A DNA stretch of 64,000 nucleotides, taken from contig JANYCY010000003.1 of NCBI GenBank assembly GCA_025360045.1, positions 1 to 64,000 on the forward strand. Reading direction: 5' to 3'. The DNA comes from Janthinobacterium sp. (lineage in GTDB: Bacteria; Pseudomonadota; Gammaproteobacteria; Burkholderiales; Chitinibacteraceae). The translations under genes were made by a program, and so were the position numbers. Below, in pieces: positions 1-7,912 of the stretch (position 1 is its first letter; every line of letters begins with the position of its first letter). The notes beneath the pieces were generated by a model, which was not told the origin of the DNA, did not search any database, and saw only the letters and a list, made by a program, of their open reading frames with translations.

Positions 1-651
1 GCCGCTGCGCACGAATTCTTTCACTGCTGCATAACCAGACTGATCGACCCGCATGCAGAAGTGAATGCCTCTTTGCAGCAAAGCCGCAATCAACCAGGTG
101 GCCGGGTAACCGCGATCTAACAACAGCAAATCGCGACTGGATAACAAATCCAGATGCTCAAACAGCATTTGCCGCTCGCAAGCATCGGCGTGGTACAACT
201 CGTAAGCCAATGTCATTTCACTGCCAGGCAAATACAGAGCAAAAGCCATCGCATTGATGGCATTGCGTCCCGTTGCATCGCGTGAAGCCATCGCCAGTTT
301 GGAGCCATCGGCGGCAACTAATCGTAAGCCATGCCAGAGCGGCAGCGTGACGTATTGAGCGAGTTGCAATAGCAGGAAGTCGTTGATTTTTTTGAACACA
401 TTCGCCGACAACTTCATTCGCGCTTCAGAAAACGCCTGCGCGGTCACGGTGCGAGCAAAATCGGCTTTGTTGTCGAGGTGGGGAAAGAAGGAATCCAGTT
501 CTTGCTGTACGCTTGCCGTAAGTCCAGACAATATGAAGTTGATGAGAATAGGAAAGGTAAGAGTTCGGTCGCGGGTGAATGCCTTTGGGTCAAGGCGAAC
601 CGCTTCACGCAGGGTTGGGTTTTGGATGAAAGATTGAATCTTTCCAATCAA
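1..651 (-). CDS. IS4-type DDE transposase, cut by the window edge
   Basis: An uninterrupted minus-strand frame runs from about 651 off the left edge, so about 217 residues of the N-terminal part are visible. It shows the first catalytic aspartate in VAADGSKLAMASRD and the second in the IS4-family signature LLDRGYPATWL; the C-terminal glutamate lies outside. The frame opens at a TTG codon (651). An ATG at 673 with a plausible N-terminus is out of frame by one base, so the start may be shifted or the copy may be inactive. Open frames on the plus strand here are antisense shadows. The IS ends cannot be set because the left half is missing. Confidence 0.8.
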   Translation of the reverse strand, partial: MIGKIQSFIQNPTLREAVRLDPKAFTRDRTLTFPILINFILSGLTASVQQELDSFFPHLDNKADFARTVTAQAFSEARMKLSANVFKKINDFLLLQLAQYVTLPLWHGLRLVAADGSKLAMASRDATGRNAINAMAFALYLPGSEMTLAYELYHADACERQMLFEHLDLLSSRDLLLLDRGYPATWLIAALLQRGIHFCMRVDQSGYAAVKEFVRSG

Positions 652-818
652 GTCAGGTAATTTGGCTGAACATAATAGTAAGTTATATCAAAGGGTTAGC
701 GTGGCCTGCATTTTAACACAAGCCACGGATTGATTTGACGGTGGGCTTAACTTTAGAGGATTGGGGGGCATGTCAGCGGCCTAGTGCCGGATTAAATTAA
801 TCTTTTGAGGGGAATATC

Positions 819-978
819 ATGAGTTTAGGAACCATATTGTTGATCGTACTGATCCTAATGCTAATTGGGGTCATCCCAAGCTGGCCACACAGCAGAAGCT
901 GGGGTTATGGCCACAAGTGGTGGTTTAGGCCTCATCGTCATTGTGGTTGTTGTGTTATTGCTTCTTGGGCGCTTGTAG
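819..978 (+). pseudogene. DUF3309 family small membrane protein, frameshifted
   Basis: The N-terminus MSLGTILLIVLILMLIG followed by PSWPHSRSWGYG is typical of DUF3309, a roughly 50-residue hydrophobic protein of unknown function. After SWGYGH (about 913-916) the frame is off by one. Removing one A restores SGGLGLIVIVVVVLLLLGRL and a stop at 976-978, the normal family ending. As read, the frame instead continues to 1049 with an unrelated Cys/His-rich tail. Either the gene is broken or there is a base error. A good ribosome site (GAGGGG) precedes the ATG and a terminator follows. Confidence 0.65.
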
Positions 979-996
979 CTAGCGTTTTAATGACAA

Positions 997-1020
997 GTAA
1001 AGCCGCCGTAGCGGCTTTAC
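997..1020. terminator. Rho-independent terminator between DUF3309 and arsR
   Basis: A perfect 10-bp stem (GTAAAGCCGC / GCGGCTTTAC) with a CGTA loop is followed on the plus strand by TTTT. It ends the DUF3309 transcript. It overlaps the 3' end of arsR and may also act on the minus strand, where the U-tract is weaker. Confidence 0.75.
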
Positions 1021-1382
1021 TTTTGGGCGGTGTTCAAGGGCGGCAGTAAGGCTTCTGGGCAACAAGATGCAAGCCGTAAATCTGCACATTGCTCTGGGTG
1101 GCCAGCGCAACATTCCTCGGTAAGATAGCCGATTAAATCGAGCATCAGCGGTAAATTAGCTCGGTAGCGCTGAAAGCGGCCTTCTTGCTCAACCGACACC
1201 AGCCCAGCGTGTGTCATTCCTTTTAAGTGAAATGAAACATTATTGGGCGGCAACTCCAGCGCCGCTGCAATCTCACCTGCAACCATGCCCTCTAGGCCGC
1301 GTTTGACCAGAAAGCGATAGATATCGAGCCGAATCCCCGAAGAGAGCGATTCAAAAATTTGTGTGGCGGTTTGCTTTTCCAT
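1017..1382 (-). CDS. arsR: ArsR-family arsenic-responsive repressor
   Basis: About 121 residues with the ArsR winged-helix fold. The segment SGIRLDIYRFLVKRG is the N-terminal helix region and NNVSFHLKGMTHAGLV is the recognition helix and wing start. The C-terminal tail has several cysteines (ECCAGHPEQC, ASCC) that could bind As(III). It is the last gene of the minus-strand ars group. The ATG at 1382 is preferred because family members start near MEKQTA; an in-frame TTG at 1397 would add five residues. Just upstream, 1388-1397 repeats the AACTATACAA arm of the operator found before arsC. By family knowledge it would repress the ars genes until arsenite binds. Confidence 0.85.
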   Translation of the reverse strand: MEKQTATQIFESLSSGIRLDIYRFLVKRGLEGMVAGEIAAALELPPNNVSFHLKGMTHAGLVSVEQEGRFQRYRANLPLMLDLIGYLTEECCAGHPEQCADLRLASCCPEALLPPLNTAQK

Positions 1383-1387
1383 AGGAC

Positions 1388-1397
1388 AACTATACAA
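1388..1397. promoter_or_regulatory. Putative ArsR half-site upstream of arsR
   Basis: The decamer AACTATACAA is identical to the left arm of the perfect operator palindrome at 4311-4344. Its place just before the arsR start suggests autoregulation. Only one arm is conserved, and the binding claim is inference. Confidence 0.45.
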
Positions 1398-1466
1398 GAG
1401 TAATTGAAATAAAGCTTAACATAGGCACTCTATGCTGCCGACGTAAGCAATTACGTGCGTGTGTTT

Positions 1467-2669
1467 TTAAGCTGCACGATGCCGTGGTAAGGCGGTAGAA
1501 ATAAGCGAGGCGATGGCGATAAATGCCGCTGATATCCACAAGCAAGCCGCAAGGCCCGCAAGCTGAAATACCCAGCCAGATAATACCGTGCCCAGTAAGC
1601 GCCCCATGGCATTACTCATATAGTAAAAGCCAACATCGAGCGATGCGCCATCGTCTTTGGCGTAGCTGACAATTAAATAGCTATGCAGCGATGAATTAAT
1701 GGCAAATAAAACGCCAAATAGGAATAAGCCGCCAATAATAATAGGCTGCAAGTTTTGCCCGTAGCTCATGGCGATTGCGATAGCTGCTGGTACACAAGCT
1801 AGCGGTAAAGTCCAGATAAAAGCGCTTTTCCCATCGGGCACTTGTCCCGCTTTTTTACCGGTTAGATAGGGCGCAAGAGATTGCACCACACCATAGGCCA
1901 TCACCCATGCCGCAAAGAATGAGCCGACATCATGGGGACTCCAGCCCAGTGTTTGCGATAAAAACACTGGCAGTGCCACCACAAACCATACATCGCGTGC
2001 GCCAAATAAAAAAAGCCGCGCCGCAGATAAAACATTCACCGAGCTGCTCTTAGAAAAAATCTCGCTGAACTTGGGCTTGTTTTTTGCCTTGCCTAAGTCT
2101 TGTTTAAGCGTGATTACGCTGCCTAGCCATACCAAGAGTAATAAGCTCGCCATCAGCAGCACCGCGCCGCTAAAACCAAGCAGGGTGAGCAAGACCCCGC
2201 CTAGAAAAAATCCCACGCCTTTTAGCGCGTTTTTAGAGCCGGTTAACAGTGCCACCCATTGATAAAGCGTGCCTTCGGCGCCTGCGGGCACCAGCGTTTT
2301 AATACTGCTTTTGGCACTCATTTTATTTAAATCTTTGGCGATCCCAGATAGTGCTTGCGCCGCCATCACCCAAGGCACGGTGAGCATGGCCGTGGGGACG
2401 GTGAGTGCCAAGAGGGCAAACACTTGCAGGCCAAGGCCGATATTCATGGTTTTATTTAAGCCAATGCGAGCGCCCAACCAGCCCCCGATCAGATTGGTGA
2501 TCACACCAAAAATCTCGTAAAACAAAAACAACATGGCGAGGCTGAGTGGCGAAAATCCAAGCTGATGAAAATGCAAAACCACCAACATCCGCAGCGCCCC
2601 ATCGGTGAGGGTGAAGGCCCAGTAATTACCAGTGATGATCAGATATTGGCGGATTTGCGGGGAGAGCAT
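1467..2669 (-). CDS. arsJ: ArsJ, organoarsenical (1-arseno-3-phosphoglycerate) efflux permease
   Basis: A 400-residue major-facilitator protein with about 12 hydrophobic segments. The N-terminus (QYLIITGNYWAFTLTDGALR) and the internal stretch MSAKSSIKTLVP are characteristic of ArsJ. Known ArsJ works with a dedicated GAPDH: the dehydrogenase uses arsenate in place of phosphate to form 1-arseno-3-phosphoglycerate, and ArsJ extrudes it. That GAPDH lies immediately upstream at 2764-3774 on the same strand, so the pair is complete. The gap to the GAPDH gene is 94 bp, so an internal promoter is possible. The protein acts in the inner membrane. Confidence 0.9.
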   Translation of the reverse strand: MLSPQIRQYLIITGNYWAFTLTDGALRMLVVLHFHQLGFSPLSLAMLFLFYEIFGVITNLIGGWLGARIGLNKTMNIGLGLQVFALLALTVPTAMLTVPWVMAAQALSGIAKDLNKMSAKSSIKTLVPAGAEGTLYQWVALLTGSKNALKGVGFFLGGVLLTLLGFSGAVLLMASLLLLVWLGSVITLKQDLGKAKNKPKFSEIFSKSSSVNVLSAARLFLFGARDVWFVVALPVFLSQTLGWSPHDVGSFFAAWVMAYGVVQSLAPYLTGKKAGQVPDGKSAFIWTLPLACVPAAIAIAMSYGQNLQPIIIGGLFLFGVLFAINSSLHSYLIVSYAKDDGASLDVGFYYMSNAMGRLLGTVLSGWVFQLAGLAACLWISAAFIAIASLISTALPRHRAA

Positions 2670-2763
2670 GGGAGTCCACAGTGTAGGGTGGGCACGCTTT
2701 TGTGCCCATGCGTTTAGTGAGTTAGATCCACGCGTGCAATAGCTTCACGTGGACGCTGTATTT

Positions 2764-3774
2764 CTATGCTGGCCAATCTCCCCCCACTAGCCTCACCAAC
2801 TCTGCCGTGCGATTCACATAGCCCCATTCATTGTCGTACCAAGCGTAGAGCTTGAGCTGCGTGCCATTGATGACCATAGTGGAGAGCGCGTCGATGATGG
2901 ATGAGCGCGCATCGCCTCGGTAGTCGATCGATACCAGTGGGCGCTCTTCATAGCCCAGAATATCTTTCAGATAGGTTTCGGATGCGGTTTTCAGCAGGGC
3001 GTTGACTTTCTCTACGGTGGTGGCGCGTTCTAGCTCGAATACACAATCGGTGAGCGATGCGTTGGTTAAAGGCACACGTACTGCATGGCCGTTTAAGCGG
3101 CCCTTAAGCTCAGGGAAAATCTCGGTAATGGCGGTGGCCGATCCGGTTGAAGTGGGGATCAGGCTGGTGCCGCAAGCACGAGCGCGGCGCAGATCTTTGT
3201 GCGGCGTGTCGATAATGGTTTGGGTATTGGTCAGATCATGAATGGTGGTCATGCTGCCGTGACGGATGCCGATTTGTTCGTGAATCACTTTTACCACGGG
3301 AGCCAAGCAATTGGTGGTGCAGCTAGCCGCAGTCACAATGTGGTGCTGGGCTGGATCATAAAGATGATCATTCACCCCCACTACCACATTTAAGACACCT
3401 GCTTCTTTAACGGGCGCAGTCACAACCACGCGTTTTACGCCTTGATCCAGATAGGCTTGCAGCAATTCTACTTTACGCATTTTGCCCGAGGCTTCGATGA
3501 CCACATCGCAGCCCGACCAATCGGTATCGCCAATTGCCTTATTGTGGCTGACTTTAATCCGCTGCTCGCCAATTACAATTTCATCCTTGATCGCTTCCGC
3601 ATTTTGCGCAAAGCGGCCGTGTACCGAATCAAAGTTAAGCAAATGCGCCAAGGTGGCCGCGTCGCCAGCTGGATCGTTGATCTGTACAAATTCAATATCG
3701 GGCCAGCCCCAAGCGGCGCGCAGGGTTAAACGTCCCATACGGCCAAAGCCGTTAATACCTACTTTGATGCTCAT
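2764..3774 (-). CDS. Glyceraldehyde-3-phosphate dehydrogenase, arsenic-operon type
   Basis: 336 residues and full length. The N-terminal NAD-binding motif is [12 protein letters not shown]. The catalytic cysteine lies in [11 protein letters not shown] at about residue 150. The C-terminal WYDNEWGY motif is present. Its start overlaps the arsC stop by 4 bp (ATGA), so the two are translationally coupled, and an AAAGGAAG ribosome site sits at the end of arsC. Next to arsJ, the best reading is the arsenate-using GAPDH of the ArsJ pathway rather than the main glycolytic enzyme. All catalytic elements look intact. Confidence 0.9.
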   Translation of the reverse strand: MSIKVGINGFGRMGRLTLRAAWGWPDIEFVQINDPAGDAATLAHLLNFDSVHGRFAQNAEAIKDEIVIGEQRIKVSHNKAIGDTDWSGCDVVIEASGKMRKVELLQAYLDQGVKRVVVTAPVKEAGVLNVVVGVNDHLYDPAQHHIVTAASCTTNCLAPVVKVIHEQIGIRHGSMTTIHDLTNTQTIIDTPHKDLRRARACGTSLIPTSTGSATAITEIFPELKGRLNGHAVRVPLTNASLTDCVFELERATTVEKVNALLKTASETYLKDILGYEERPLVSIDYRGDARSSIIDALSTMVINGTQLKLYAWYDNEWGYVNRTAELVRLVGGDWPA

Positions 3775-4268
3775 TTCACTTCCTTTTGACCCATTTCATC
3801 GAGGCGCAGCTTTAAGGACAGATTGTCTAACTTATTGATGGGGAGAGCGGTGAATAGATCGATTCTTCGTTTCAAAGTCGTCACGGTTTCTTGAAATGAC
3901 TTCGCTTGAGCATGAATGTCCAAGCTTTCACTTGGAGACGCTACACCCCAATGGGCGCGTGAAGGGATGCCGGGCCATACAGGGCAGGCTTCACCTGCGG
4001 CCGCATCACAAAGTGTAAAGACAAAATCCATCACCGGTGCATCGGGCGCAGCAAATTCATCCCAGCTCTTACAACGTAAACCAGACGTATTGATGCCTAC
4101 ATGCTCCAGTGCTTTTACCGCCAGCGGATTGACTTGCTTGCTAGGATGGCTACCCGCGCTATAGGCCTTAAAACGCGTATTGTTTGAATGATTTAATAGC
4201 GCTTCTGCCATCTGGCTGCGGGCTGAGTTGCCGGTACAAATAAATAGGACGTTGTAGACGTTACTCAC
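3771..4268 (-). CDS. arsC: Arsenate reductase, low-molecular-weight phosphatase type
   Basis: About 165 residues. The P-loop CTGNSARS (CX5R) is near the N-terminus, and [12 protein letters not shown] carries the further cysteines used in the thioredoxin-linked type. It reduces arsenate to arsenite in the cytoplasm. The GTG at 4268 is chosen because ACGGAG lies 6-7 bp upstream and the family begins about seven residues before the P-loop; an upstream ATG (4328) would lie within the operator region. The C-terminal ~30 residues after the phosphatase fold look like an extension. First gene of the arsC-GAPDH-arsJ-arsR group. Confidence 0.85.
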   Translation of the reverse strand: MSNVYNVLFICTGNSARSQMAEALLNHSNNTRFKAYSAGSHPSKQVNPLAVKALEHVGINTSGLRCKSWDEFAAPDAPVMDFVFTLCDAAAGEACPVWPGIPSRAHWGVASPSESLDIHAQAKSFQETVTTLKRRIDLFTALPINKLDNLSLKLRLDEMGQKEVK

Positions 4269-4310
4269 GCTTTTCTCCGTATAGGCTTTGATTTCTGATC
4301 TGGTAAGATT

Positions 4311-4344
4311 AACTATACAATATTTCAAATGTTATTGTATAGTT
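4311..4344. promoter_or_regulatory. Perfect inverted-repeat operator, probable ArsR site
   Basis: A perfect 12-bp inverted repeat, AACTATACAATA (4311-4322) and TATTGTATAGTT (4333-4344), with a 10-bp spacer, lies about 45 bp upstream of the arsC GTG. The arm recurs before arsR at 1388-1397. Position and recurrence fit the operator of the local ArsR; binding is inferred. Confidence 0.7.
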
Positions 4345-4571
4345 GAAGCATAGGAAAACCTGCAACTACCATTTTAAAATTTCTGTTATCCGCTCGATGA
4401 TCAGAAATCTAGAACAAATCGTTTGAATCCAAACCAGAGGCACGCAGGCAAGAAAAAGAGCGATCTACCTTACCGAGCAAAGATTTCATTGATGTTGAGC
4501 TCGTCTTTGGCGCTCTAGAACAAGACCTTCAGGCGTTTGGAGTGGGATAAGGCGAAGGCAGTGCGTGCCCA
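4345..4571. other. Intergenic DNA without recognisable gene
   Basis: I see no supported coding region. The stretch lies between the ars operator and a repeat element and is probably degraded DNA, because arsA and arsenite-pump remnants follow on the far side of the repeat. Confidence 0.4.
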
Positions 4572-4899
4572 ATCCTATCAACTTAAGCAAAACGTTATTC
4601 GTAGGGCGGGGCAACCCCATGTGCGCTAACCAAATCGTTTTTTCATTAGCAAACAGCGAAAAACCCCTATGCCCACGCTCTCGATATGGGGCTTAAGTCC
4701 CTCTGAAGCCGCGACACGAGGAACAAGCGGGGTGGGGCCGTCGTTGGTCGTGTTGAGGACCTGAGTTGACACAACGCCACTGTCCGCAGTGAGGGGTCTT
4801 CGTGCTGTTGAGGTTGTGGCTTGGCTTCGTTTCTTGGCCGCGCAAGAAAGGATGGTCCAGCGGGACGCCCGCACCTAAATTAACGTGCCGAAGACACTA
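4572..4899 (-). repeat. Dispersed ~330-bp repeat (family R1), truncated at its right end
   Basis: The outer end ATCCTATCAA (4572-4581) and a CGTAGGGCGGG segment are shared with the composite repeat at 47395. The R1 terminus CATGTGCGCTAACCAAA starts at 4618. The core, read on the minus strand, begins AGTGTCTTCGGCAC and matches the copies at 24219, 41955, 47442, 55597 and 61375. The element stops at about 4899, directly against an arsA fragment, and lacks the second terminus. Confidence 0.7.
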
Positions 4900-4901
4900 A
4901 C

Positions 4902-5063
4902 AGTGAAGTGGCTCGTGCCCATGAAGAGCTGGCATCGATTGGCCTAAGCCAGCAATATTTAGTGATTAACGGCGTGCTTCCGGCTAGCGAAGCTGCGCTT
5001 GATCCATTTGCCGCTGCAATCTGCACGCGTGAAGCGGCTGCTTTACAAGCCATACTGCTTCGC
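4902..5063 (+). pseudogene. arsA remnant (arsenite-pump ATPase fragment)
   Basis: The plus frame reads SEVARAHEELASIGLSQQYL, continuing with VINGVLPASEAALDP and ICTREAAALQ before a stop at 5064. This matches an internal region of ArsA, the ATPase that energises arsenite extrusion. Only about 54 codons remain, with no start and no nucleotide-binding motifs. The left boundary abuts the R1 repeat and the right boundary runs into an arsenite-permease remnant in another frame, so two deletions or rearrangements have occurred. Confidence 0.65.
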
Positions 5064-5071
5064 TGATTACT

Positions 5072-5551
5072 TCGGTTGTTTTATATATTGTGATTCCGGT
5101 AATCATCGCGAAAATCCTACGCAAATCTTTACTAAGCAAAGGCCAGGTGGCATTTGATGCGGCGATGTCCAAAATTGGGCCGTGGTCGATTACGGCATTA
5201 CTCGCTACCTTAGTGCTGTTGTTTGCCTTTCAAGGTGAGGCGATTCTGAAACAGCCTTTAATTATTGCGTTATTAGCTGTACCGATTTTAATCCAAGTGT
5301 TTTTTAACTCAGGCCTAGCGTATTTGCTCAACCGTGCGGTGGGTGAAAAGCACAATATTGCAGGTCCTTCGGCCTTGATTGGCGCATCCAACTTTTTTGA
5401 ATTAGCGGTGGCCGCAGCGATTAGCTTATTTGGCTTTCACTCCGGTGCTGCTTTGGCAACGGTGGTGGGTGTGTTGATTGAAGTGCCGGTGATGCTGCTT
5501 GTCGTCAATATCGTTAATCGTAGCAAGCCGTGGTATGAGAAAAAGCGTTGA
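5072..5551 (+). pseudogene. Acr3-type arsenite efflux permease, C-terminal half only
   Basis: The frame contains VVLYIVIPVIIAKILRK followed by helices ending in NIAGPSALIGASNFFELAVA and VVGVLIEVPVMLLVVNIV. These are the last transmembrane helices of an Acr3-family (arsenical resistance ArsB/Acr3) permease, normally about 350 residues. About 160 residues remain and the N-terminal helices are absent. A GTG at 5090 could allow translation, but the product would not be a complete pump. With the arsA fragment it shows that this locus once encoded arsenite efflux. Confidence 0.75.
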
Positions 5552-5826
5552 GCTAATGTGAAATGCCCTAGTTGCCTAGAATGACTCGCTAATCGGCTTT
5601 GCTGTGAAAATTTACGGCAATAGCTATTGTTAGGTTTTTGTATTAAAAAATGTTTAATTGTTATTTTAATCTGCCAATATTTAGCATATTTTGTGTTTTT
5701 TTGTGCCGAATAGACCAAACATCTATATGTTTGGTGTTCTGCTGAGTTGCCATCCGACGGGAGGTGCGAGTGATCAGTTTAGATGAGGCTAAAGTGGATT
5801 AATACTTATTTAATAGGAGTTACATC

Positions 5827-6129
5827 ATGCCCACCCAGCTGCTTGCACTTGGTGTGATCGGCGTGCGTTTATATGAGCGTATTTTGTCATCTCCCGCGCA
5901 ATATTCTAATGAGCTAGCTGATCATATTGTTGATGAAATTAACTATTATCTGCCGATGGCGCCTTTGAAGGAAAAAACAATCTTGTTTCATTTAGCTTGC
6001 GACGTTCATGCTGCATTAGAAGAATGCGATGAAGCAATTAATTCTATCGCCGGTCGTAATCAGGCGGCAGTGATTGTTTCTGGATTAATTGCTCAATCCA
6101 AAGATTTTTCTTATCTTTACCATGACTAA
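5827..6129 (+). CDS. Hypothetical protein, 100 residues
   Basis: I do not recognise the family. The ATG is preceded by TAGGAG seven bases upstream, which supports translation. The product is soluble-looking and probably helical, with an N-terminal MPTQLLALGVIGVRLYERIL stretch and no clear signal peptide or catalytic motif. It is preceded by 275 bp of AT-rich intergenic DNA and followed by 240 bp before the permease gene, so it appears to be monocistronic. Confidence 0.6.
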   Translation: MPTQLLALGVIGVRLYERILSSPAQYSNELADHIVDEINYYLPMAPLKEKTILFHLACDVHAALEECDEAINSIAGRNQAAVIVSGLIAQSKDFSYLYHD

Positions 6130-6371
6130 GTTGTATTTTTCTATCTGCTATTTTTTGGGGGGAGTTTGGCCTACTTAGCTTAATGCGTTTATGTCGTATG
6201 CTTATATTGAAAAAGGCTTTGCGATGAAGGTCTTCTCTTTTTGGTAAGAATATTCTGATCATGATTAAAATAGCTAAAAACACCTCTATTTCTAGGTAAT
6301 TTATAGCGGTCAATTACGATTTTTACGGGTATGCTAGCAACGCCCATTTGGGAGGTTAAAGGCGAGTAAAT

Positions 6372-7436
6372 ATGCGTATACGTAGTTCTGATTTAATCGA
6401 ACCTCTCGCCGCAATTATGGCGATGGGAGCCTTGATTTGGTTGGGCTTAATGATTATGGCCCCATTTTTAGCTTCAGTTATTTGGGCTGCCATTTTGGTC
6501 TATACCACCTGGAAGCCCTATCAATGGATTGTGAGGCTTTGTAGAGGTAGCCGTTTTGTGGGGGCACTTCTATTAATTAGCGCATTACTCACCTTCTTGG
6601 TTTTACCCCTTTTGATGGCAGGGTTTGAATTCGCTAGCCAAGCCGGTTCCTTAATTAAAACGGTGAGCCACCAATTTCAAGTGGGATGGCCTGTTCTGCC
6701 TGCTTGGATCAGCACCTTTCCTTATTTAGGCGAGTGGATTAATAGTTTTTGGCTAAAGCTAGGCCAAGGGGACCCTGCCTTATTGGAGCGGATACGTGGC
6801 TTGAGCGGCCCGATTGCATCAGGTTTACTGCGTTTTGGCGGCATTGTTGGTGGTGGATTTTTATTATTAGCCTTAAGTTTGATTGTGGCTTTTTTCTTTT
6901 ACCTACACGGTGAAAGTGCGGCTTTGTGGCTAAAGGGGATGATGCGACGCATCGCAGGGGATAAGGCTGAATCGTTATTGAATGTGGCCGCTGGCACGGT
7001 AAGAGGCGTCGTTTATGGTTTTTTGGGGACGGCTTTAGTGCAAGGGGTATTAGCTTGGTTTAGTTTCTTTATTGCGGGTGTGCCTAATTCATTAACTTTG
7101 GGCTTTGCGAGTTGTTTTCTTTCTATATTGCCAGGCGGACCAGGGCTTATTGGTTTGCCAGCAGCGGCTTGGCTTTATTATCAAGGCCATACAGGCTGGG
7201 CGATTTTTCTCGCTCTATGGATGATCTTTGTCGTGGGCACGGCAGATAATGTAGTGAAGCCACTCTTTATTGGTAAAGAAAGTGATCTACCCTTTATTTT
7301 GATTTTATTTGGCGTATTGGGTGGTGCTTTGGCTTTTGGTTTATTAGGCGTCTTTTTAGGGCCAACCTTACTTGCCGTTTGTTATGCTTTGCTGGGAAGT
7401 TGGGTGCGTGGTGGAACAGAGATAGAAAAAATGTAA
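6372..7436 (+). CDS. AI-2E family transporter (PerM-like inner-membrane protein)
   Basis: 354 residues with several hydrophobic segments in two groups. The C-terminal part contains PGGPGLIGLPAAAWLY and DNVVKPLFIGKESDLP, typical of the AI-2E/PerM (formerly UPF0118) family. Members export small molecules or ions; some are linked to autoinducer-2 or Na+/H+ exchange, so substrate cannot be assigned. Monocistronic, with a strong terminator directly after it. Confidence 0.85.
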   Translation: MRIRSSDLIEPLAAIMAMGALIWLGLMIMAPFLASVIWAAILVYTTWKPYQWIVRLCRGSRFVGALLLISALLTFLVLPLLMAGFEFASQAGSLIKTVSHQFQVGWPVLPAWISTFPYLGEWINSFWLKLGQGDPALLERIRGLSGPIASGLLRFGGIVGGGFLLLALSLIVAFFFYLHGESAALWLKGMMRRIAGDKAESLLNVAAGTVRGVVYGFLGTALVQGVLAWFSFFIAGVPNSLTLGFASCFLSILPGGPGLIGLPAAAWLYYQGHTGWAIFLALWMIFVVGTADNVVKPLFIGKESDLPFILILFGVLGGALAFGLLGVFLGPTLLAVCYALLGSWVRGGTEIEKM

Positions 7437-7455
7437 TTTATTGTTTTTAAAAAAA

Positions 7456-7488
7456 GGCATCATATTTTAGATATGGTGCCTTTTTTTT
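7456..7488. terminator. Bidirectional Rho-independent terminator
   Basis: A 10-bp stem GGCATCATAT / ATATGGTGCC with one G-T wobble and a 5-base loop, flanked by A- and T-tracts. It lies between converging genes (AI-2E transporter on plus, STAS protein on minus) and can serve both. Confidence 0.85.
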
Positions 7489-7496
7489 AGATGCTT

Positions 7497-7796
7497 TTAT
7501 TTTATTTCAAAAATTTTGCCAAAGTTAGCGATTTCTAAAACCGCTTTAACGGTACCTCGACAGTTGACCAAGGTTACTTTGCGGCCATTGGCTCGCTCGT
7601 TAAGGAGTAACAACATCCCTAAGGCGGCTGAATCCATATAATCGACGGCGCTAAAATCCATTTCAAGCTCGGTGAGGCCGGGTGTTTCTAGAGCGGCTGT
7701 GGTGGCTTGTTTGAATTCGCGATGCGATTCAAACGTAAAGTTGCCATTGAGCATAATGCGGCCTTTGTGATCATCAATTTTGGTGCTGGTTTGCAT
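7497..7796 (-). CDS. STAS-domain protein, anti-sigma-factor-antagonist type
   Basis: About 99 residues. The segment AVDYMDSAALGMLLLLNERA is the SpoIIAA-like phosphorylation-site region with its central serine. Such proteins relay signals in partner-switching cascades. The ATG at 7796 is chosen because GAGGA lies upstream and the family starts close to the first beta strand; an in-frame TTG at 7820 would add eight residues. It follows the receiver/TPR gene on the same strand with a 116-bp gap containing a small palindrome, so the two may be co-expressed. Confidence 0.8.
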   Translation of the reverse strand: MQTSTKIDDHKGRIMLNGNFTFESHREFKQATTAALETPGLTELEMDFSAVDYMDSAALGMLLLLNERANGRKVTLVNCRGTVKAVLEIANFGKIFEIK

Positions 7797-7912
7797 GGTT
7801 TTATTCCTCGTTGATATCAACTCTGTCTAGCGTGGGCTCAAGCCCAGCGATGGCTCTTGCTTCTCTCTTATTGTAGAGTTGCATTTTGATTTTCGCTGAT
7901 GATTGATTCCAA

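Noticed and set aside
383-660. Plus-strand frames of 60-84 codons near the left edge
   Set aside because: They are antisense to the transposase N-terminal region, whose reading frame is continuous and has IS4 signatures.
1-800. Setting the right end of the left-edge insertion sequence
   Set aside because: The opposite terminus is outside the window, so inverted repeats and target duplication cannot be identified.
4984-5172. Minus-strand frame of 62 codons
   Set aside because: Antisense to the arsA and arsenite-pump remnants, whose translations match known families.
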